Made by a program: the position numbers and the translations under genes. Shown in pieces: positions 50,009-59,629 of a DNA stretch of 64,000 bases; position 1 is the first letter of the stretch; the number at the start of each line of letters is the position of its first letter. The notes beneath the pieces are model-generated. The model saw nothing but the letters and a program-made list of their open reading frames with translations. It was not told where the DNA came from and searched no databases. The DNA comes from Rhizobium sp. 2MFCol3.1 (GTDB lineage: Bacteria; Pseudomonadota; Alphaproteobacteria; Rhizobiales; Rhizobiaceae), in NCBI RefSeq assembly GCF_000377565.1, contig NZ_KB898354.1, forward strand, positions 248,001 to 312,000, given 5' to 3'.

Positions 50009-50121
50009 AGCAGGAGCTTCATGGCGTAAAGGATGAATTGGATTTCCCCCGGCGTCGTGTTCTGTTCCAGATTCGAGAGCCGGCCGACCGGCCGTAACCT
50101 TAGGGCCGGAAACGGAATTTC

Positions 50122-50880
50122 ATGATTATCGAGACTGAAGACGAACTCCTGAAGCTCAAAGAGATCGGCCGCATTTGCGCCAATGCGATCCAGATCATGG
50201 CGTCGTCCATGGAGCCGGGGATCACCACGCAGGAACTCGACGATATCGGCCGCCGGGTGCTTGAAAGTGCCGGCGCGCGCTCGGCGCCGGAGTTCTGCTA
50301 CCAGTTTCCCGGTGCAACCTGCATCAGCGTCAACGAGGAGATCGCGCACGGTATTCCCGGCGCGCGCGTCATCCGCCCTGGTGATCTCGTCAATATCGAC
50401 GTCTCGGCCGAAAAGGATGGTTTCTTCTCCGATACCGGCGCCTCCTTCGTCGTGCCGCCGTCGAAATCCAAGCTCGACAAGCTCTGCCGTGACGGCAAGC
50501 GGGCGCTTTGGGTCGGTCTCAACCAGGTGAAATCGGGCGAGCCGCTCGCCAAGATCGGCCAGGCGATCGGCGCGTTCGCGGCCAAGAACCGTTATACGCT
50601 GGTGGCGAACCTCGCCAGCCACGGCGTCGGCCGCTCGCTGCACGAGGAGCCAGGCGAGCTTTCGACATGGCCGGATCCGTCCGAAAAGCGGATCATGACG
50701 GATGGGCTGGTGTTCACCGTCGAGCCCTTCCTGTCGCTCGGCGCCACATGGGCCGAGGGCGGCGACGACGCCTGGACGCTCTACGCCGATCCGCAGGCGC
50801 CGACGGTGCAATACGAACATACCGTGGTCGCGACCCGCAACGGGCCGATGATCCTGACGCTGCCGGATGGGCAGGTGTAA
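50122..50880 (+). CDS. map: Type I methionine aminopeptidase
   Basis: 252 residues. Metal ligands are visible as Asp in NIDVSAEKDGFFSDTG (two Asp), His in ASHGVGRSLHEEPG, Glu in FTVEPFLSLG and Glu in YEHTVV. It removes the N-terminal Met of new proteins. It is slightly shorter than, and diverged from, the essential housekeeping copy as I know it, so it may be a second paralogue. A GAAACGGAATTTC context precedes the ATG. A strong terminator follows at 50930. Confidence 0.9.
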   Translation: MIIETEDELLKLKEIGRICANAIQIMASSMEPGITTQELDDIGRRVLESAGARSAPEFCYQFPGATCISVNEEIAHGIPGARVIRPGDLVNIDVSAEKDGFFSDTGASFVVPPSKSKLDKLCRDGKRALWVGLNQVKSGEPLAKIGQAIGAFAAKNRYTLVANLASHGVGRSLHEEPGELSTWPDPSEKRIMTDGLVFTVEPFLSLGATWAEGGDDAWTLYADPQAPTVQYEHTVVATRNGPMILTLPDGQV

Positions 50881-50929
50881 CGTCGGTTCCGACGATCTGT
50901 CTTACGATATAACGGACACATAACGCGAG

Positions 50930-50962
50930 ACGCCCTGCTCAAAGAGCAGGGCGTTTCCGTTT
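50930..50962 (+). terminator. Intrinsic terminator after map
   Basis: ACGCCCTGCTC (50930-50940), AAA, GAGCAGGGCGT (50944-50954) form a perfect 11-bp stem followed by TTCCGTTT. It separates map from the convergent padR gene. Confidence 0.75.
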
Positions 50963-50984
50963 GGTTCTGTGAAGCCGGTCGTGC

Positions 50985-51551
50985 TTAGTCTTGCTTGGGC
51001 TGCTGCAGGATTTCTGCGGCGGCGCGTTCCAGGATGCCGGCGATGCGCTTGGCTTCGTCCTTCGACCATGGATAGCGCAGCTTCAGCGCCGATTTCAAAA
51101 GCATGCGGGCGGCGACGACTTCGCTCTTGTCCTCGGGGAAGGCTTCTTCCTCGCGGTCCGGGCCACGGCTTTCCGGATCGAAGATACGGCGTACATGCGC
51201 CATCTTCTCGCCGATGCGCTCCAGCTTTCCAAGCGTCATTTCGATCATGGAACTGTTCTGCTCGACCTGTTTGCGGCCGCTTTCGGTGATGCGGTAGAGC
51301 TTCTTCGTGCCCTCCGCCTCGACCTCGGCGAGGCCGGTTTCTTCCAGATAGGTCAGCGCCGGATAGATGACGCCGGGGCTTGGGACATAGAAGCCGCCGG
51401 AGCGCTCTTCCAAGAGCTTGATCAGCTCGTAGCCATGGCGCGGCTGTTCGGCCAAAAGCGCCAGGATCACCAGCTGCAGATCGCCTGCCGCGAACTTCCG
51501 CCCCATGCGAAAGCCACCGCCACCCATCATTCCACCTCTAAAACCTCTCAT
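50985..51551 (-). CDS. PadR-family transcriptional regulator
   Basis: 188 residues. A glycine-rich N-terminal tail (MRGFRGGMMGGGGFRMGRKF) is followed by the PadR winged helix (LQLVILALLAEQPRHGYELIKLLEERSGGFYVPSPGVIYPALTYLEETGLA) and a helical C-terminus. PadR proteins are ligand-responsive repressors. Divergent from an MFS transporter gene 152 bases away and with palindromes in between, it probably controls itself and that transporter, a frequent drug-efflux arrangement. Confidence 0.9.
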   Translation of the reverse strand: MRGFRGGMMGGGGFRMGRKFAAGDLQLVILALLAEQPRHGYELIKLLEERSGGFYVPSPGVIYPALTYLEETGLAEVEAEGTKKLYRITESGRKQVEQNSSMIEMTLGKLERIGEKMAHVRRIFDPESRGPDREEEAFPEDKSEVVAARMLLKSALKLRYPWSKDEAKRIAGILERAAAEILQQPKQD

Positions 51552-51580
51552 CGATCACTCCTTATGATGTATCGTTGATT

Positions 51581-51608
51581 ATGTCGTAAAACATATATCG
51601 TAAGATAT
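51581..51608. promoter_or_regulatory. Putative PadR operator in the padR-MFS divergent region
   Basis: Two adjacent palindromes: ATGT-N6-ACAT (51581-51594), close to the ATGT/ACAT half-sites known for PadR proteins, and ATATC-GTAA-GATAT (51595-51608). They lie 30 bases upstream of padR and 95 bases before the MFS gene. An 11-base match to the second palindrome occurs downstream of padR at 50900-50910. Confidence 0.6.
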
Positions 51609-51702
51609 GGCGTTTCAAGGGCAGGCCGTAAATTTCCGGAATTGATGGGTTCATCAGAAAATCTTGATTGCGGCTCGCGGTGTGCGGCGCGATAAGCGAG
51701 CC

Positions 51703-52899
51703 ATGTTGGCTCGCAATGAACTTCCCCCCACACCTTCCCATGCACCCCTGTTTCGCACGGCGCTGGCCGGAATGATCGCCATGGCGGCTGCCATGGGCTT
51801 CGGGCGGTTTTCGTATACGCCGATCCTGCCCGGCATGATGAGCGGCGTGCCGCTGTCGGCCGCCGATGCCGGCTTCATCGCGTCGGCCAATTTCGTCGGT
51901 TATCTCGTGGGCGCGGTTCTCGCCGCTTACGGCTGGGCGGCGGGGCGGGAGCGCAAGGTGGCGCTGTCGGCACTTCTCGCCAACGCCATCCTGCTCGCCG
52001 CTATGGCCATGACCCATTCCGTTATGCTCTTTGCCGTCATCCGCTTTCTCGCCGGCCTCGCCAGCGCCTTCGCGATGATCTTCACTTCGTCCATCGTGCT
52101 TAGCCACGGCGCTGCCGCCGGCAACGACCATGTGCAATCGGCGCATTTTGGCGGGCCCGGGGCGGGGATCGCTTTGTCGTCGGTCATGGTCTTCGTCATC
52201 GGGCTCATCGCGCATGGCGGCCCGGATGCCTGGCGGATCGACTGGATCGGCGGGGCGATCTATTCGGCGATCAGCCTTGTGCTCGTCTGGCTGCTTTTGC
52301 CTGCGGGCCCTGTTGCCAGCGGGCAGACCGGCAAGGAGCCGCCGATCACGTGGAGCCGGCCGATGCTCTTGGTCACGCTCTCCTATGGCCTTTTCGGCTT
52401 CGGCTATGTCATCACCGCCACCTTCCTCGTCACCATCGCCCGGATGGCGGCATCAGGTGCCGTGGTCGAATTCCTCTGCTGGTTCATCGCGGGGCTGACG
52501 TCTGCCGTCGCGCTATTTGCGTGGAAGCCGCTGGTGCGGCCGCTCGGGCTCGGCTGGATCTATGTCGCGGCCCTTCTCGTCGAAGCGCTCGGCGTGCTCG
52601 CGACAGTGATGCTGCCGCCATCGGTAGCGCCGCTGATTGGCGGGGCGCTGTTCGGTGCGACGTTCCTGGCGATTACCGCCTACGGTCTGCAGATCGGCCG
52701 CAAGCTGGTTCCTTCCAGCCCGCGCCGGGCCTTCGCGATGATGACGGCGGCCTTCGGCCTCGGCCAGATCGTCGGTCCGATCGTCGCCGGCGCTTTGGCC
52801 GAGCGGACCGGAAGCTTCGTCGCGCCCACCTATGTGGCGGCTGTGGCGCTCGTCGTCTGCGCCATCATGGTCATGCCTGTGATCAAGAAGCTCTCCTAA
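51703..52899 (+). CDS. MFS transporter, YbfB/YjiJ type
   Basis: About 398 residues with twelve hydrophobic segments. The first is TALAGMIAMAAAMGFGRFSYTPILPGMM, and the GFGRFSYTPILP motif is characteristic of the YbfB/YjiJ branch. The start is uncertain: ATG 51703 is preferred to a TTG at 51664. Substrate unknown; placement opposite a PadR regulator suggests an inducible efflux pump. Confidence 0.87.
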   Translation: MLARNELPPTPSHAPLFRTALAGMIAMAAAMGFGRFSYTPILPGMMSGVPLSAADAGFIASANFVGYLVGAVLAAYGWAAGRERKVALSALLANAILLAAMAMTHSVMLFAVIRFLAGLASAFAMIFTSSIVLSHGAAAGNDHVQSAHFGGPGAGIALSSVMVFVIGLIAHGGPDAWRIDWIGGAIYSAISLVLVWLLLPAGPVASGQTGKEPPITWSRPMLLVTLSYGLFGFGYVITATFLVTIARMAASGAVVEFLCWFIAGLTSAVALFAWKPLVRPLGLGWIYVAALLVEALGVLATVMLPPSVAPLIGGALFGATFLAITAYGLQIGRKLVPSSPRRAFAMMTAAFGLGQIVGPIVAGALAERTGSFVAPTYVAAVALVVCAIMVMPVIKKLS

Positions 52900-53022
52900 G
52901 CGGTTACAATTGCGTAACAATGGCGTCAGGCCATTGCCGCTTTCCGCGAACTGCCTTAATTTCCGGCGCAATCGCTCTTATAGAGCTTGCGAAGACACTC
53001 GTTCAGGAAAGCAATCCCACCC

Positions 53023-54288
53023 GTGTTTCTATCCTACTTCCCGAAGCCGAAACTCTTCTTCACATCGGCCGTCGTCTGGGCGCTCATCGGCGTTCTCCTT
53101 TGGTATTTCGGAGGCTCGAGCCTCGGCGCCGCGATCGGCCTGCCGCCGCTGGCTGCCGGGCAGGAAGCGCCGATCGGCGTGTCCGTGTTCTGGTCGACGC
53201 CGTTCCTGTGGTTCTACATCTACTACATCGTCTTCGTCGCCATCTTCGCGGGCTTCTGGTTTACCTACAGCCCGCATCGCTGGCAGATGTGGTCGGTGCT
53301 CGGCTCGGCGCTGATCATCTTCAACACCTATTTCTCGGTGCAGGTGAGCGTCGCCATCAATGCCTGGTACGGTCCGTTCTACGACCTGATCCAGCAGGCG
53401 CTGGCAAAGACCGCGCCCGTCACCGCCTCGCAGCTCTATCTCGGCATGCTCGGCTTTGCCGGCATCGCCTTCGTGGCGATCACCGTCGGCGTGCTCAACC
53501 TGTTCTTCGTCAGCCACTGGATCTTCCGCTGGCGCACGGCGATGAACGAATACTACATGGCCCACTGGCCGAAGCTGCGCCACATCGAAGGCGCCTCGCA
53601 GCGTGTGCAGGAAGATACGATGCGCTTTTCGTCGACGGTCGAAAGCCTCGGCGTCAGCCTGGTCAGCTCGGTAATGACGCTGATCGCCTTCCTGCCGGTT
53701 CTCTTCAAGATCGGCGCCAGCATCACCGAACTGCCGCTGATCGGCGACGTCCCGCATGCGCTCGTCTGGGCGGCGATCTTCTGGTCGGTGTTCGGCACGG
53801 TGTTCCTCGGCCTCGTCGGCATCAAGCTGCCGGGCCTCGAATTCCGCAACCAGCGCGTCGAAGCGTCCTACCGCAAGGAACTCGTCTACGGCGAAGACCA
53901 CGCCGACCGCGCCACGCCGCCGACAGTGGCCGAGCTCTTCGCCAATGTCCGCCGCAACTATTTCCGGCTCTATTTCCACTACATGTACTTCAACGTCGCC
54001 CGCATCTTCTACCTGCAGGCCGACAACCTGTTCAGCTTGATCGTGCTGGTCCCGTCGATCGTCGCCGGCAAGCTGACGCTTGGCCTGCTCACGCAGATCA
54101 ACAACGTCTTCGACCAGGTGCGCGGCTCGTTCCAGTATCTCGTCAATTCGTGGACGACGATCGTCGAGTTGCTCTCCATCTACAAGCGCCTGCGCACCTT
54201 CGAATCCGCCATCGACGGTGAGCCGCTGCCGGATATCGACCAGCGCTATCTGGAGCGCGAGCAGGGGATTATTCACGCCGACGGCTAG
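53023..54288 (+). CDS. bacA: BacA/SbmA peptide transporter
   Basis: 421 residues from GTG 53023 ([31 protein letters not shown]), the family's normal length. AGGAAA lies 12 bases upstream. Seven or eight hydrophobic segments and signature stretches such as [49 protein letters not shown] and [15 protein letters not shown] identify it. BacA imports proline-rich and nodule-specific cysteine-rich peptides using the proton gradient. It is essential for bacteroid survival in several legume symbioses and affects very-long-chain fatty acids of lipid A. Confidence 0.96.
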   Translation: MFLSYFPKPKLFFTSAVVWALIGVLLWYFGGSSLGAAIGLPPLAAGQEAPIGVSVFWSTPFLWFYIYYIVFVAIFAGFWFTYSPHRWQMWSVLGSALIIFNTYFSVQVSVAINAWYGPFYDLIQQALAKTAPVTASQLYLGMLGFAGIAFVAITVGVLNLFFVSHWIFRWRTAMNEYYMAHWPKLRHIEGASQRVQEDTMRFSSTVESLGVSLVSSVMTLIAFLPVLFKIGASITELPLIGDVPHALVWAAIFWSVFGTVFLGLVGIKLPGLEFRNQRVEASYRKELVYGEDHADRATPPTVAELFANVRRNYFRLYFHYMYFNVARIFYLQADNLFSLIVLVPSIVAGKLTLGLLTQINNVFDQVRGSFQYLVNSWTTIVELLSIYKRLRTFESAIDGEPLPDIDQRYLEREQGIIHADG

Positions 54289-54314
54289 TTCGCGGGCGGA
54301 ATGGAGTTTGCGAG

Positions 54315-54348
54315 ACGCCGCGTGTCTTGGATGCGCGGCGTTTTTTTG
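54315..54348 (+). terminator. Intrinsic terminator after bacA
   Basis: ACGCCGCG (54315-54322) and CGCGGCGT (54334-54341) pair perfectly around an 11-base loop, followed by seven Ts that continue into a T-rich tail. It closes the bacA transcript. Confidence 0.85.
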
Positions 54349-54671
54349 TTTGTGGGGGGCGTTACGCGCCAGAACGCTCATCCAACCCACCACGCACGCC
54401 AACAACCGCGCGCGAAGCAAAGCCTCACGACGGCCGGCGTCATAAAGCGGGAAGGGCAGGCGGTTTGTTATTGGTGGTATTGGTTGTCAGGCTGTCCGCC
54501 TGCCCGATCGCCTCGGTTTCCGGTTCGCCCGACCCGACAGGAGCGTCTCTCGGATCGGTCTTGCCGGTGGATCATCGGCCCTGACGGCGTCCGATCCCCT
54601 TGGCAACCATCACCACACGCCGGATTTCGAGCGGCTGAGCATCCGGTTCGCGACCCGGCTCCCAGTGCGGT

Positions 54672-54815
54672 GACGAGGGGAGTATGGCGGGGTGGTGTGG
54701 GGTGGGGATGAGAAAGGTGTCGGGTTGGGGGTAGGGTGTTGAGTGGGTTGAGGGATTTGTTTTGTGGGGTGGGTGGTTGTGCCCGTGCGGTGGGGTGGTG
54801 GTATGGGGAGGGTTC
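54672..54815 (+). other. G-rich, strand-asymmetric tract with quadruplex potential
   Basis: About 140 bases in which the plus strand is almost entirely G and T with few C, containing many runs of three to five Gs (for example TGGGGTGGGGATG and GTTGGGGGTAGGG). Such strand bias is unlike the flanking coding DNA and could form G-quadruplexes or R-loops. Confidence 0.6.
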
Positions 54816-54842
54816 GATGTCGCTGATGTTGGCGCAGAGCAA

Positions 54843-54993
54843 TACCCCCCTCTGTCCTGCCGGACATCTCCCCCACAAGGGGGGAGATCGACTCGTGGCT
54901 TGCTCCCCAATCAAGCAATGAGCGTGGAGCGAGCGGTTGCGCCCAGCCAATCTCCCCACCTGTGGGGGAGATGCCCGGCAGGGCAGAGGGGGT
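54843..54993. repeat. RIME-like palindromic repeat, copy 3 (diverged)
   Basis: The outer ends TACCCCCCTCTG and CAGAGGGGGTA are inverted. Inside are two palindromes, ATCTCCCCC/GGGGGAGAT-like at about 54866-54888 and again at about 54950-54972, plus matching CTGCCGG/CCGGCAG segments. The architecture matches copies 1 and 2, but the sequence is clearly different, so it belongs to a related repeat family. Confidence 0.65.
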
Positions 54994-55063
54994 ATCACAC
55001 GGTAAAACGCTCACCGGTAGGCAGATGGTGGGCAAAACGCCTGACGGCCTCCCCCCAAAAAAA

Positions 55064-56110
55064 TCACAACCCCGAAGCCGGCGTCCCCTGCAGCTTGCCG
55101 CGGGCCTTGATCACAGGGATCGCCTCCGAATAGCTCACACAGGCCACATCAGCCCTACGGCAGACATCGCTCACCAGCCGGTCGAGTGCCCGCCAGTAGG
55201 CGCCGCCGTTCATCTCGACGAAGTGGAAGCCCAACTGCAGCGGAATGCGGTCGCCCGTATATTGCTTGTCGAAGGCGCGGGAAAAGGCGGCGTAGGCGCG
55301 GTCTTCGAATTCCTTGCTGTCGGCCTTGTCTTCCTCGCCCTTGGAGTGGCGGACGAAGAGGTTGTAGTCCATGCCGACGATCGGGCGGTCGCGCGGGCCC
55401 TCGGGGATCAAGGGCAGGCCGAAGCGGATGATGCCGCCTTCCTCGACCGGCATGGCCGGACCCTTGGTGACGAGGCTGGCGTCATAGGTGAAGCCGGCCT
55501 TCTTTTCGGCGGCGATCATGTCCGAGCCAGCGGTCGCCGACAGATAAGGGGCGCGAAAACCGTGGATGCCGTGGTCGACCAGATCCTGCCAGCCCTTCGG
55601 CTCTTCCAGATCGACGCCCTTCCAGGCGTTCTTCAGCGTCCGGTGGAAGGTGGCGTATTCGTCCGACCAGTCGGCCTCGCTCCACTGGCGGCCGTCGAAA
55701 TGGCCGCAGGCGTGGCTGGAGATGTCGTGGCCTTCGAGATGGGCGTGCCAGATGTTGCCGAGGCGCTCGCGAATCTCGTCGTCACTCTGGGCGAAGCCGA
55801 TGTTGGAGCGGCCGGGCTTCTGGTGCGGCGCCTGGTAGGCCTTCTTCATTTCCTTGTTCATCAGGAAGGTGCAGGAGAGAAAATAGGTGAAATGCGCGCC
55901 GTTCCTGGCCGCCATCTCGCGGCTCTTCTGCCACAGCGCGTTGTCGTGGGCGCCGTCGAAGGAGATCATCACCAGCTGCTTCGGCTTGGTTGCCGGGTTG
56001 ACGTTTGAGGCGCCGTCGGCGGTCTGGGCGAGCGCCGGGGCAGCGGCCGGCGCGAGCAGCGAGAGGGCAAGCGAAAGGGAAAGACAGGAGCGAGAGATTA
56101 TACGAGACAT
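55064..56110 (-). CDS. Secreted polysaccharide deacetylase-family protein
   Basis: 348 residues from ATG 56110; a GTG two codons earlier is possible. The signal peptide covers about 1-29 (SLALSLLAPAAAPALAQ). The NodB-type fold has ISFDGAHDNALW (Asp pair) and DISSHACGHFDG (H-x3-H metal site). It probably removes acetyl groups from a cell-wall or surface polysaccharide in the periplasm. It differs from PuuE in this window, which shares the fold but is cytoplasmic. Confidence 0.87.
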   Translation of the reverse strand: MSRIISRSCLSLSLALSLLAPAAAPALAQTADGASNVNPATKPKQLVMISFDGAHDNALWQKSREMAARNGAHFTYFLSCTFLMNKEMKKAYQAPHQKPGRSNIGFAQSDDEIRERLGNIWHAHLEGHDISSHACGHFDGRQWSEADWSDEYATFHRTLKNAWKGVDLEEPKGWQDLVDHGIHGFRAPYLSATAGSDMIAAEKKAGFTYDASLVTKGPAMPVEEGGIIRFGLPLIPEGPRDRPIVGMDYNLFVRHSKGEEDKADSKEFEDRAYAAFSRAFDKQYTGDRIPLQLGFHFVEMNGGAYWRALDRLVSDVCRRADVACVSYSEAIPVIKARGKLQGTPASGL

Positions 56111-56232
56111 GGGCACCGCGACGATTTGTTTCGGGCTTTTCTGTTACAGAATTGAGGCGAAGCTGCGGTGCCGCTGGCATTTTCCTGCACACGACGATAA
56201 GCCTGTCTCATAGTCAAAACAGGAATTTAGCG

Positions 56233-56817
56233 ATGCAGCTTCTCATCTTGAGCCTCATCCTCTTTATCGGCCTTCACCTCATCCGCGTCATCGTTCCGGA
56301 TTTTCGCCGGTCGATGATCGACAAGCTCGGCAAGCCGGTCTGGGGCGCCGTCCACGGCATCCTCAGCATCGTGACGTTGCTGTTCCTCGCCTATGCCTTC
56401 GATCAGGCGCGCGGCATGTATGGCACGCTCTACAATCCGCCGATCTGGATGGCGCATATCACGCTGACCCTGATGCTGATCGCGATGATCTGTCTGGTGG
56501 CGGGCTTCCTGCCCGCCGGGCATATCCGCGCCAAGCTGAAGTTTCCGCTTCTGGTGGCGATCAAGATCTGGGCGCTGTCGCATCTTCTCGCCAATGGCGA
56601 GCCGGAGGCGATCGTGCTGTTCGTGGCGTTTCTCGCCTGGGCGGTGCTGCTCCGGATCTCGATGAAGCAGCGGCTGCGCAATGGGGAAATCAAGCTGCCG
56701 GTGTTCGTCTCGGCCAAGTATGATCTCTATGCCGTGGTCATCGGCGCGGTGCTCTGGGCGGTCATCCTGTTCAAGCTGCACGAATTGGTGATCGGCGTTT
56801 CTCCGCTTGTGATGTAA
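56233..56817 (+). CDS. NnrU-family membrane protein
   Basis: 194 residues with about six hydrophobic segments, starting LLILSLILFIGLHLIRVIVPDFRRSMIDKLG, the standard NnrU opening. A conserved HLLANGEPEAIVLF lies mid-protein. NnrU proteins occur near denitrification and methyl-sterol genes elsewhere; the biochemical role is not known. The gene stands alone, 116 bases from the deacetylase gene, with AGGAAT upstream of the ATG. No denitrification genes are nearby. Confidence 0.87.
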   Translation: MQLLILSLILFIGLHLIRVIVPDFRRSMIDKLGKPVWGAVHGILSIVTLLFLAYAFDQARGMYGTLYNPPIWMAHITLTLMLIAMICLVAGFLPAGHIRAKLKFPLLVAIKIWALSHLLANGEPEAIVLFVAFLAWAVLLRISMKQRLRNGEIKLPVFVSAKYDLYAVVIGAVLWAVILFKLHELVIGVSPLVM

Positions 56818-56921
56818 CGATTCTTTCACATCCCCCTTACAACGGATGCAAAATGGGGTAGAAGGCCCGACAATGTGCGTGCAACCCGCATGATTTTGCA
56901 TATCCGCTGCCGGAGACGAGA

Positions 56922-57605
56922 ATGGCATTCAACGACGATAGCTTCATTCGTGAGGTCAATGAGGAACTGCGTTCGGACCAGATGAAGGGTGCGTGGCAGC
57001 GTTTCGGCCGCTACCTGATCGTTCTGGCCGTCCTCATCGTTCTCGGCACGGTCGGCTACAAGGTGTTCCAGTATTGGGATAACAACCAGTCGTCCGGCAC
57101 CGGCGACCAGTTCATCGCCGCCATGAAGCTTGCCGACGAGAACAAGAGCGACGAGGCGCTGACAGCGCTCGAGAAGCTCGAGAAGGAAGGTCACGGCGAC
57201 TATCCGATCCTGGCGCGCCTGCGCGCCGCCTCCGTGCTTGCCCAGAAGGGTGACGCCACGGGCGCCATCGCCGCCTTCGACGTGATCGGCAAGGACGCCA
57301 AGGCGCCGGCGCCGATCCGCGATGCCGCCAAGATGCGCGCCGCATGGCTCCTGATCGAAAACGGCACCTATGAGCAGGTCTCGGCCCAGGTCGAGGAAAT
57401 GGCCGTTCCGACCAACGCATTCCGCCACTCCGCTCGCGAAGCGCTCGGCCTTGCCGCCTACAAGGCCGGCAACATGGCTCAGGCCCGCCAGTGGTACCAG
57501 GCGATCGCCGACGATGCGCAGTCACCGCGCAATGTTGCCAATCGCGCCCAGATGATGCTTGATAACATCACCGCATCCGGCAAGGCGCCCGCCGCACAGG
57601 GCTGA
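56922..57605 (+). CDS. YfgM-like membrane-anchored TPR protein
   Basis: 227 residues. A cytoplasmic start (MAFNDDSFIREVNEELRSDQMKGAWQRFG) precedes one transmembrane helix at about 29-51 (RYLIVLAVLIVLGTVGYKVF) and a periplasmic TPR-like region (FIAAMKLADENKSDEALTALEKLEKEG and later repeats). The layout matches YfgM, a SecYEG-associated periplasmic chaperone partner in E. coli. It is immediately upstream of der, as yfgM-yfgL-der are in other proteobacteria. Confidence 0.85.
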   Translation: MAFNDDSFIREVNEELRSDQMKGAWQRFGRYLIVLAVLIVLGTVGYKVFQYWDNNQSSGTGDQFIAAMKLADENKSDEALTALEKLEKEGHGDYPILARLRAASVLAQKGDATGAIAAFDVIGKDAKAPAPIRDAAKMRAAWLLIENGTYEQVSAQVEEMAVPTNAFRHSAREALGLAAYKAGNMAQARQWYQAIADDAQSPRNVANRAQMMLDNITASGKAPAAQG

Positions 57606-57620
57606 GTTTAGGGTATTTCA

Positions 57621-59060
57621 ATGAGCTTTACGGTCGCGATCGTCGGTCGCCCGAATGTCGGCAAGTCAACGCTTTTCAACCGGCTGGTCGGAAAGAAACT
57701 GGCGCTTGTCGACGACACGCCCGGCGTCACCCGCGACCGCCGCCCCGGCGATGCGCGCCTGATGGGGCTGACCTTCACCATCATCGATACCGCCGGTCTG
57801 GAAAGGGCCGAGGCCGAGAGCCTGCAGGGCCGCATGCGCGCCCAGACGGAAGCGGCGATCGACGAGGCCGACATCTCGCTGTTCGTCGTCGATGCCAAGT
57901 TCGGCCTGACGCCTGTCGACAAGGAACTGGCGGAGATGCTGCGCCGTCGCGGCAAGCCGGTCGTTCTCGTTGCCAACAAGTCGGAAGCCAAGGGTTCCGA
58001 CGGCGGTTTTTACGACGCCTATACGCTCGGCCTCGGCGAGCCGGTGCCGATCTCGGCCGAACACGGGCAGGGCATGCTCGACCTGCGCGACGCGATCGTC
58101 GAAGCGGTCGGCGAGGATCGCGCCTATCCGCCGAAGGAAGACATCGCCGAGACCAACGTCAATCTTCCCCACGAGATGGAAGAGGACGAGGACTACGAGC
58201 CCGAGTACGACGACACCAAGCCGCTGCGCGTGGCGATCATCGGCCGCCCGAATGCCGGCAAGTCGACACTGATCAACCGCTTCCTCGGCGAGGACCGCTT
58301 GCTCACCGGCCCCGAGGCCGGCATTACCCGCGACAGCATTTCCGTCGAGTGGGACTGGAACGGCCGCACCATCAAGATGTTCGACACGGCGGGCATGCGC
58401 CGAAAGGCGCGCGTTACCGAGAAGCTCGAGAAGCTGTCGGTCGCCGATTCCTTGCGCTCCATCCGCTTCGCCGAGACCGTGGTCATCGTCTTCGACGCGA
58501 CCATTCCCTTCGAGAAGCAGGACCTGCAGCTGGTTGACCTCGTGGTTCGCGAGGGACGCGCCGCCGTTCTCGCCTTCAACAAGTGGGACCTGATCGACGA
58601 GCCGCAGGCGCTTCTGGCGGACTTGCGCGAGAAGACCGAGCGGCTGTTGCCGCAGGCGCGCGGCATCCGCGCCGTGCCGATCTCCGGCCAGACCGGCCGC
58701 GGCCTCGACAAGCTGATGCAGTCGATCATCGATACGGACATGACGTGGAACCGTCGCATCTCGACCGCCAAGCTCAACCGCTGGCTGGATTCGATCACGA
58801 CGCAGCATCCGCCGCCGGCCGTCTCCGGCCGCCGCCTGAAGCTGAAATACATGACCCAGGTCAAGGCCCGCCCGCCGGCCTTCATGATCTCGTGCACCCG
58901 CGCCGACGCGCTGCCGGAATCCTACACACGCTATCTGGTCAACAGCCTGCGCACGGATTTCAACATGCCCGGCGTGCCGATCCGGATCATGTATCGCGAG
59001 AAGGACAATCCGTACGAATCCAAGAGCGGCGGACGACGCAAGCCGCAGCCTGCCAAGTAG
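57621..59060 (+). CDS. der: Ribosome biogenesis GTPase Der (EngA)
   Basis: 479 residues with two GTPase domains. The first has G1 GRPNVGKST (9-17), DTAG and NKSE. The second has G1 GRPNAGKST near 211, DTAG and NKWD. The C-terminal KH-like domain (about 380-460) ends in a basic tail rich in Lys and Arg ([14 protein letters not shown]). It is essential for 50S subunit assembly. It begins 15 bases after the YfgM-like gene and is probably cotranscribed with it. Confidence 0.96.
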   Translation: MSFTVAIVGRPNVGKSTLFNRLVGKKLALVDDTPGVTRDRRPGDARLMGLTFTIIDTAGLERAEAESLQGRMRAQTEAAIDEADISLFVVDAKFGLTPVDKELAEMLRRRGKPVVLVANKSEAKGSDGGFYDAYTLGLGEPVPISAEHGQGMLDLRDAIVEAVGEDRAYPPKEDIAETNVNLPHEMEEDEDYEPEYDDTKPLRVAIIGRPNAGKSTLINRFLGEDRLLTGPEAGITRDSISVEWDWNGRTIKMFDTAGMRRKARVTEKLEKLSVADSLRSIRFAETVVIVFDATIPFEKQDLQLVDLVVREGRAAVLAFNKWDLIDEPQALLADLREKTERLLPQARGIRAVPISGQTGRGLDKLMQSIIDTDMTWNRRISTAKLNRWLDSITTQHPPPAVSGRRLKLKYMTQVKARPPAFMISCTRADALPESYTRYLVNSLRTDFNMPGVPIRIMYREKDNPYESKSGGRRKPQPAK

Positions 59061-59094
59061 CAGCTTGGCCTGGTAGCTGGCCAAGTGACATGTC

Positions 59095-59131
59095 GGGTGC
59101 AGCCAAGGCTGCGCCCGCACTCCGCTTTTTT
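59095..59131 (+). terminator. Possible terminator after der
   Basis: GGGTGCAGCC and GGCTGCGCCC form a hairpin (59095-59116) with one wobble pair. A run of six Ts follows 10 bases later, so it is a weak terminator candidate. A second small hairpin (CTTGGCC/GGCCAAG) lies at 59064-59085. Confidence 0.35.
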
Positions 59132-59151
59132 AGCGATGAAGATGGGCTGTC

Positions 59152-59385
59152 TCAGCCGTCGAAGTAATAGATCGGATCGCGGGTGAGTTCGCCATTGCCG
59201 ACGTGGCCGTAGACGTCGTTTCCAAGAATCCAGAAGCTTATAGCCTGGGTCTCCATGGAAAAAATGTAGTCTCCCGATATCCAATGCTCGGCTTTACTTC
59301 CGGATAGCGAAAACAGGTGTTCGCCGGCCTGGTACATGACCGCCTTGTGCGACTTCGAATCATATAGATAACGTTCGTCAGCCAT
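59152..59385 (-). CDS. Small beta-rich protein, possibly of the 4-fold beta flower family
   Basis: 77 residues (MADERYLYDSKSHKAVMYQ...RDPIYYFDG). Short repeats of about 18 residues with pattern xxLYD/FSL/IFSM/VYG and Gly-Asp turns suggest four beta-hairpin units, like small 4-fold beta flower proteins, though the match is from memory. It is soluble, with no signal peptide. Located between der and an MFS gene, with its own promoter region at 59386-59629. Confidence 0.6.
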   Translation of the reverse strand: MADERYLYDSKSHKAVMYQAGEHLFSLSGSKAEHWISGDYIFSMETQAISFWILGNDVYGHVGNGELTRDPIYYFDG

Positions 59386-59629
59386 GTTGCGCCCTGATTC
59401 TACATGGTGAGAATCTCACGCAGACCGTGCTTTGTCTAATAATCCTGATTTAATATATATGACTATTTTTGGTATAAAGGCCGCCGGGGCTGCCCGCCGG
59501 AAGCGCAATTCTTGAAAATTATGTGACAGGCTGTCGGATGCGGCAGCGGCCAGACGTCTTGATGGGGAGGGCATGGATCGCCTTTTATAGGGGATCCGCG
59601 CCAGATCGGTTCGCACAGGGAGGTGCACG

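Larger units (their letters stand above)
54349..55063. other. Non-coding region between bacA and the deacetylase gene
   Basis: Over 700 bases without a credible gene. Open frames exist on both strands but start inside the bacA terminator or lack ribosome sites and protein-like composition. It contains a G-rich tract at about 54672-54815 and a RIME-like palindromic repeat at 54843-54993, both listed separately. No tRNA or clear small RNA was seen. Confidence 0.5.

Noticed and set aside
54301..54711. Open frame of 136 codons after bacA
   Set aside because: It starts inside the bacA terminator, lacks a Shine-Dalgarno and has no protein-like pattern.
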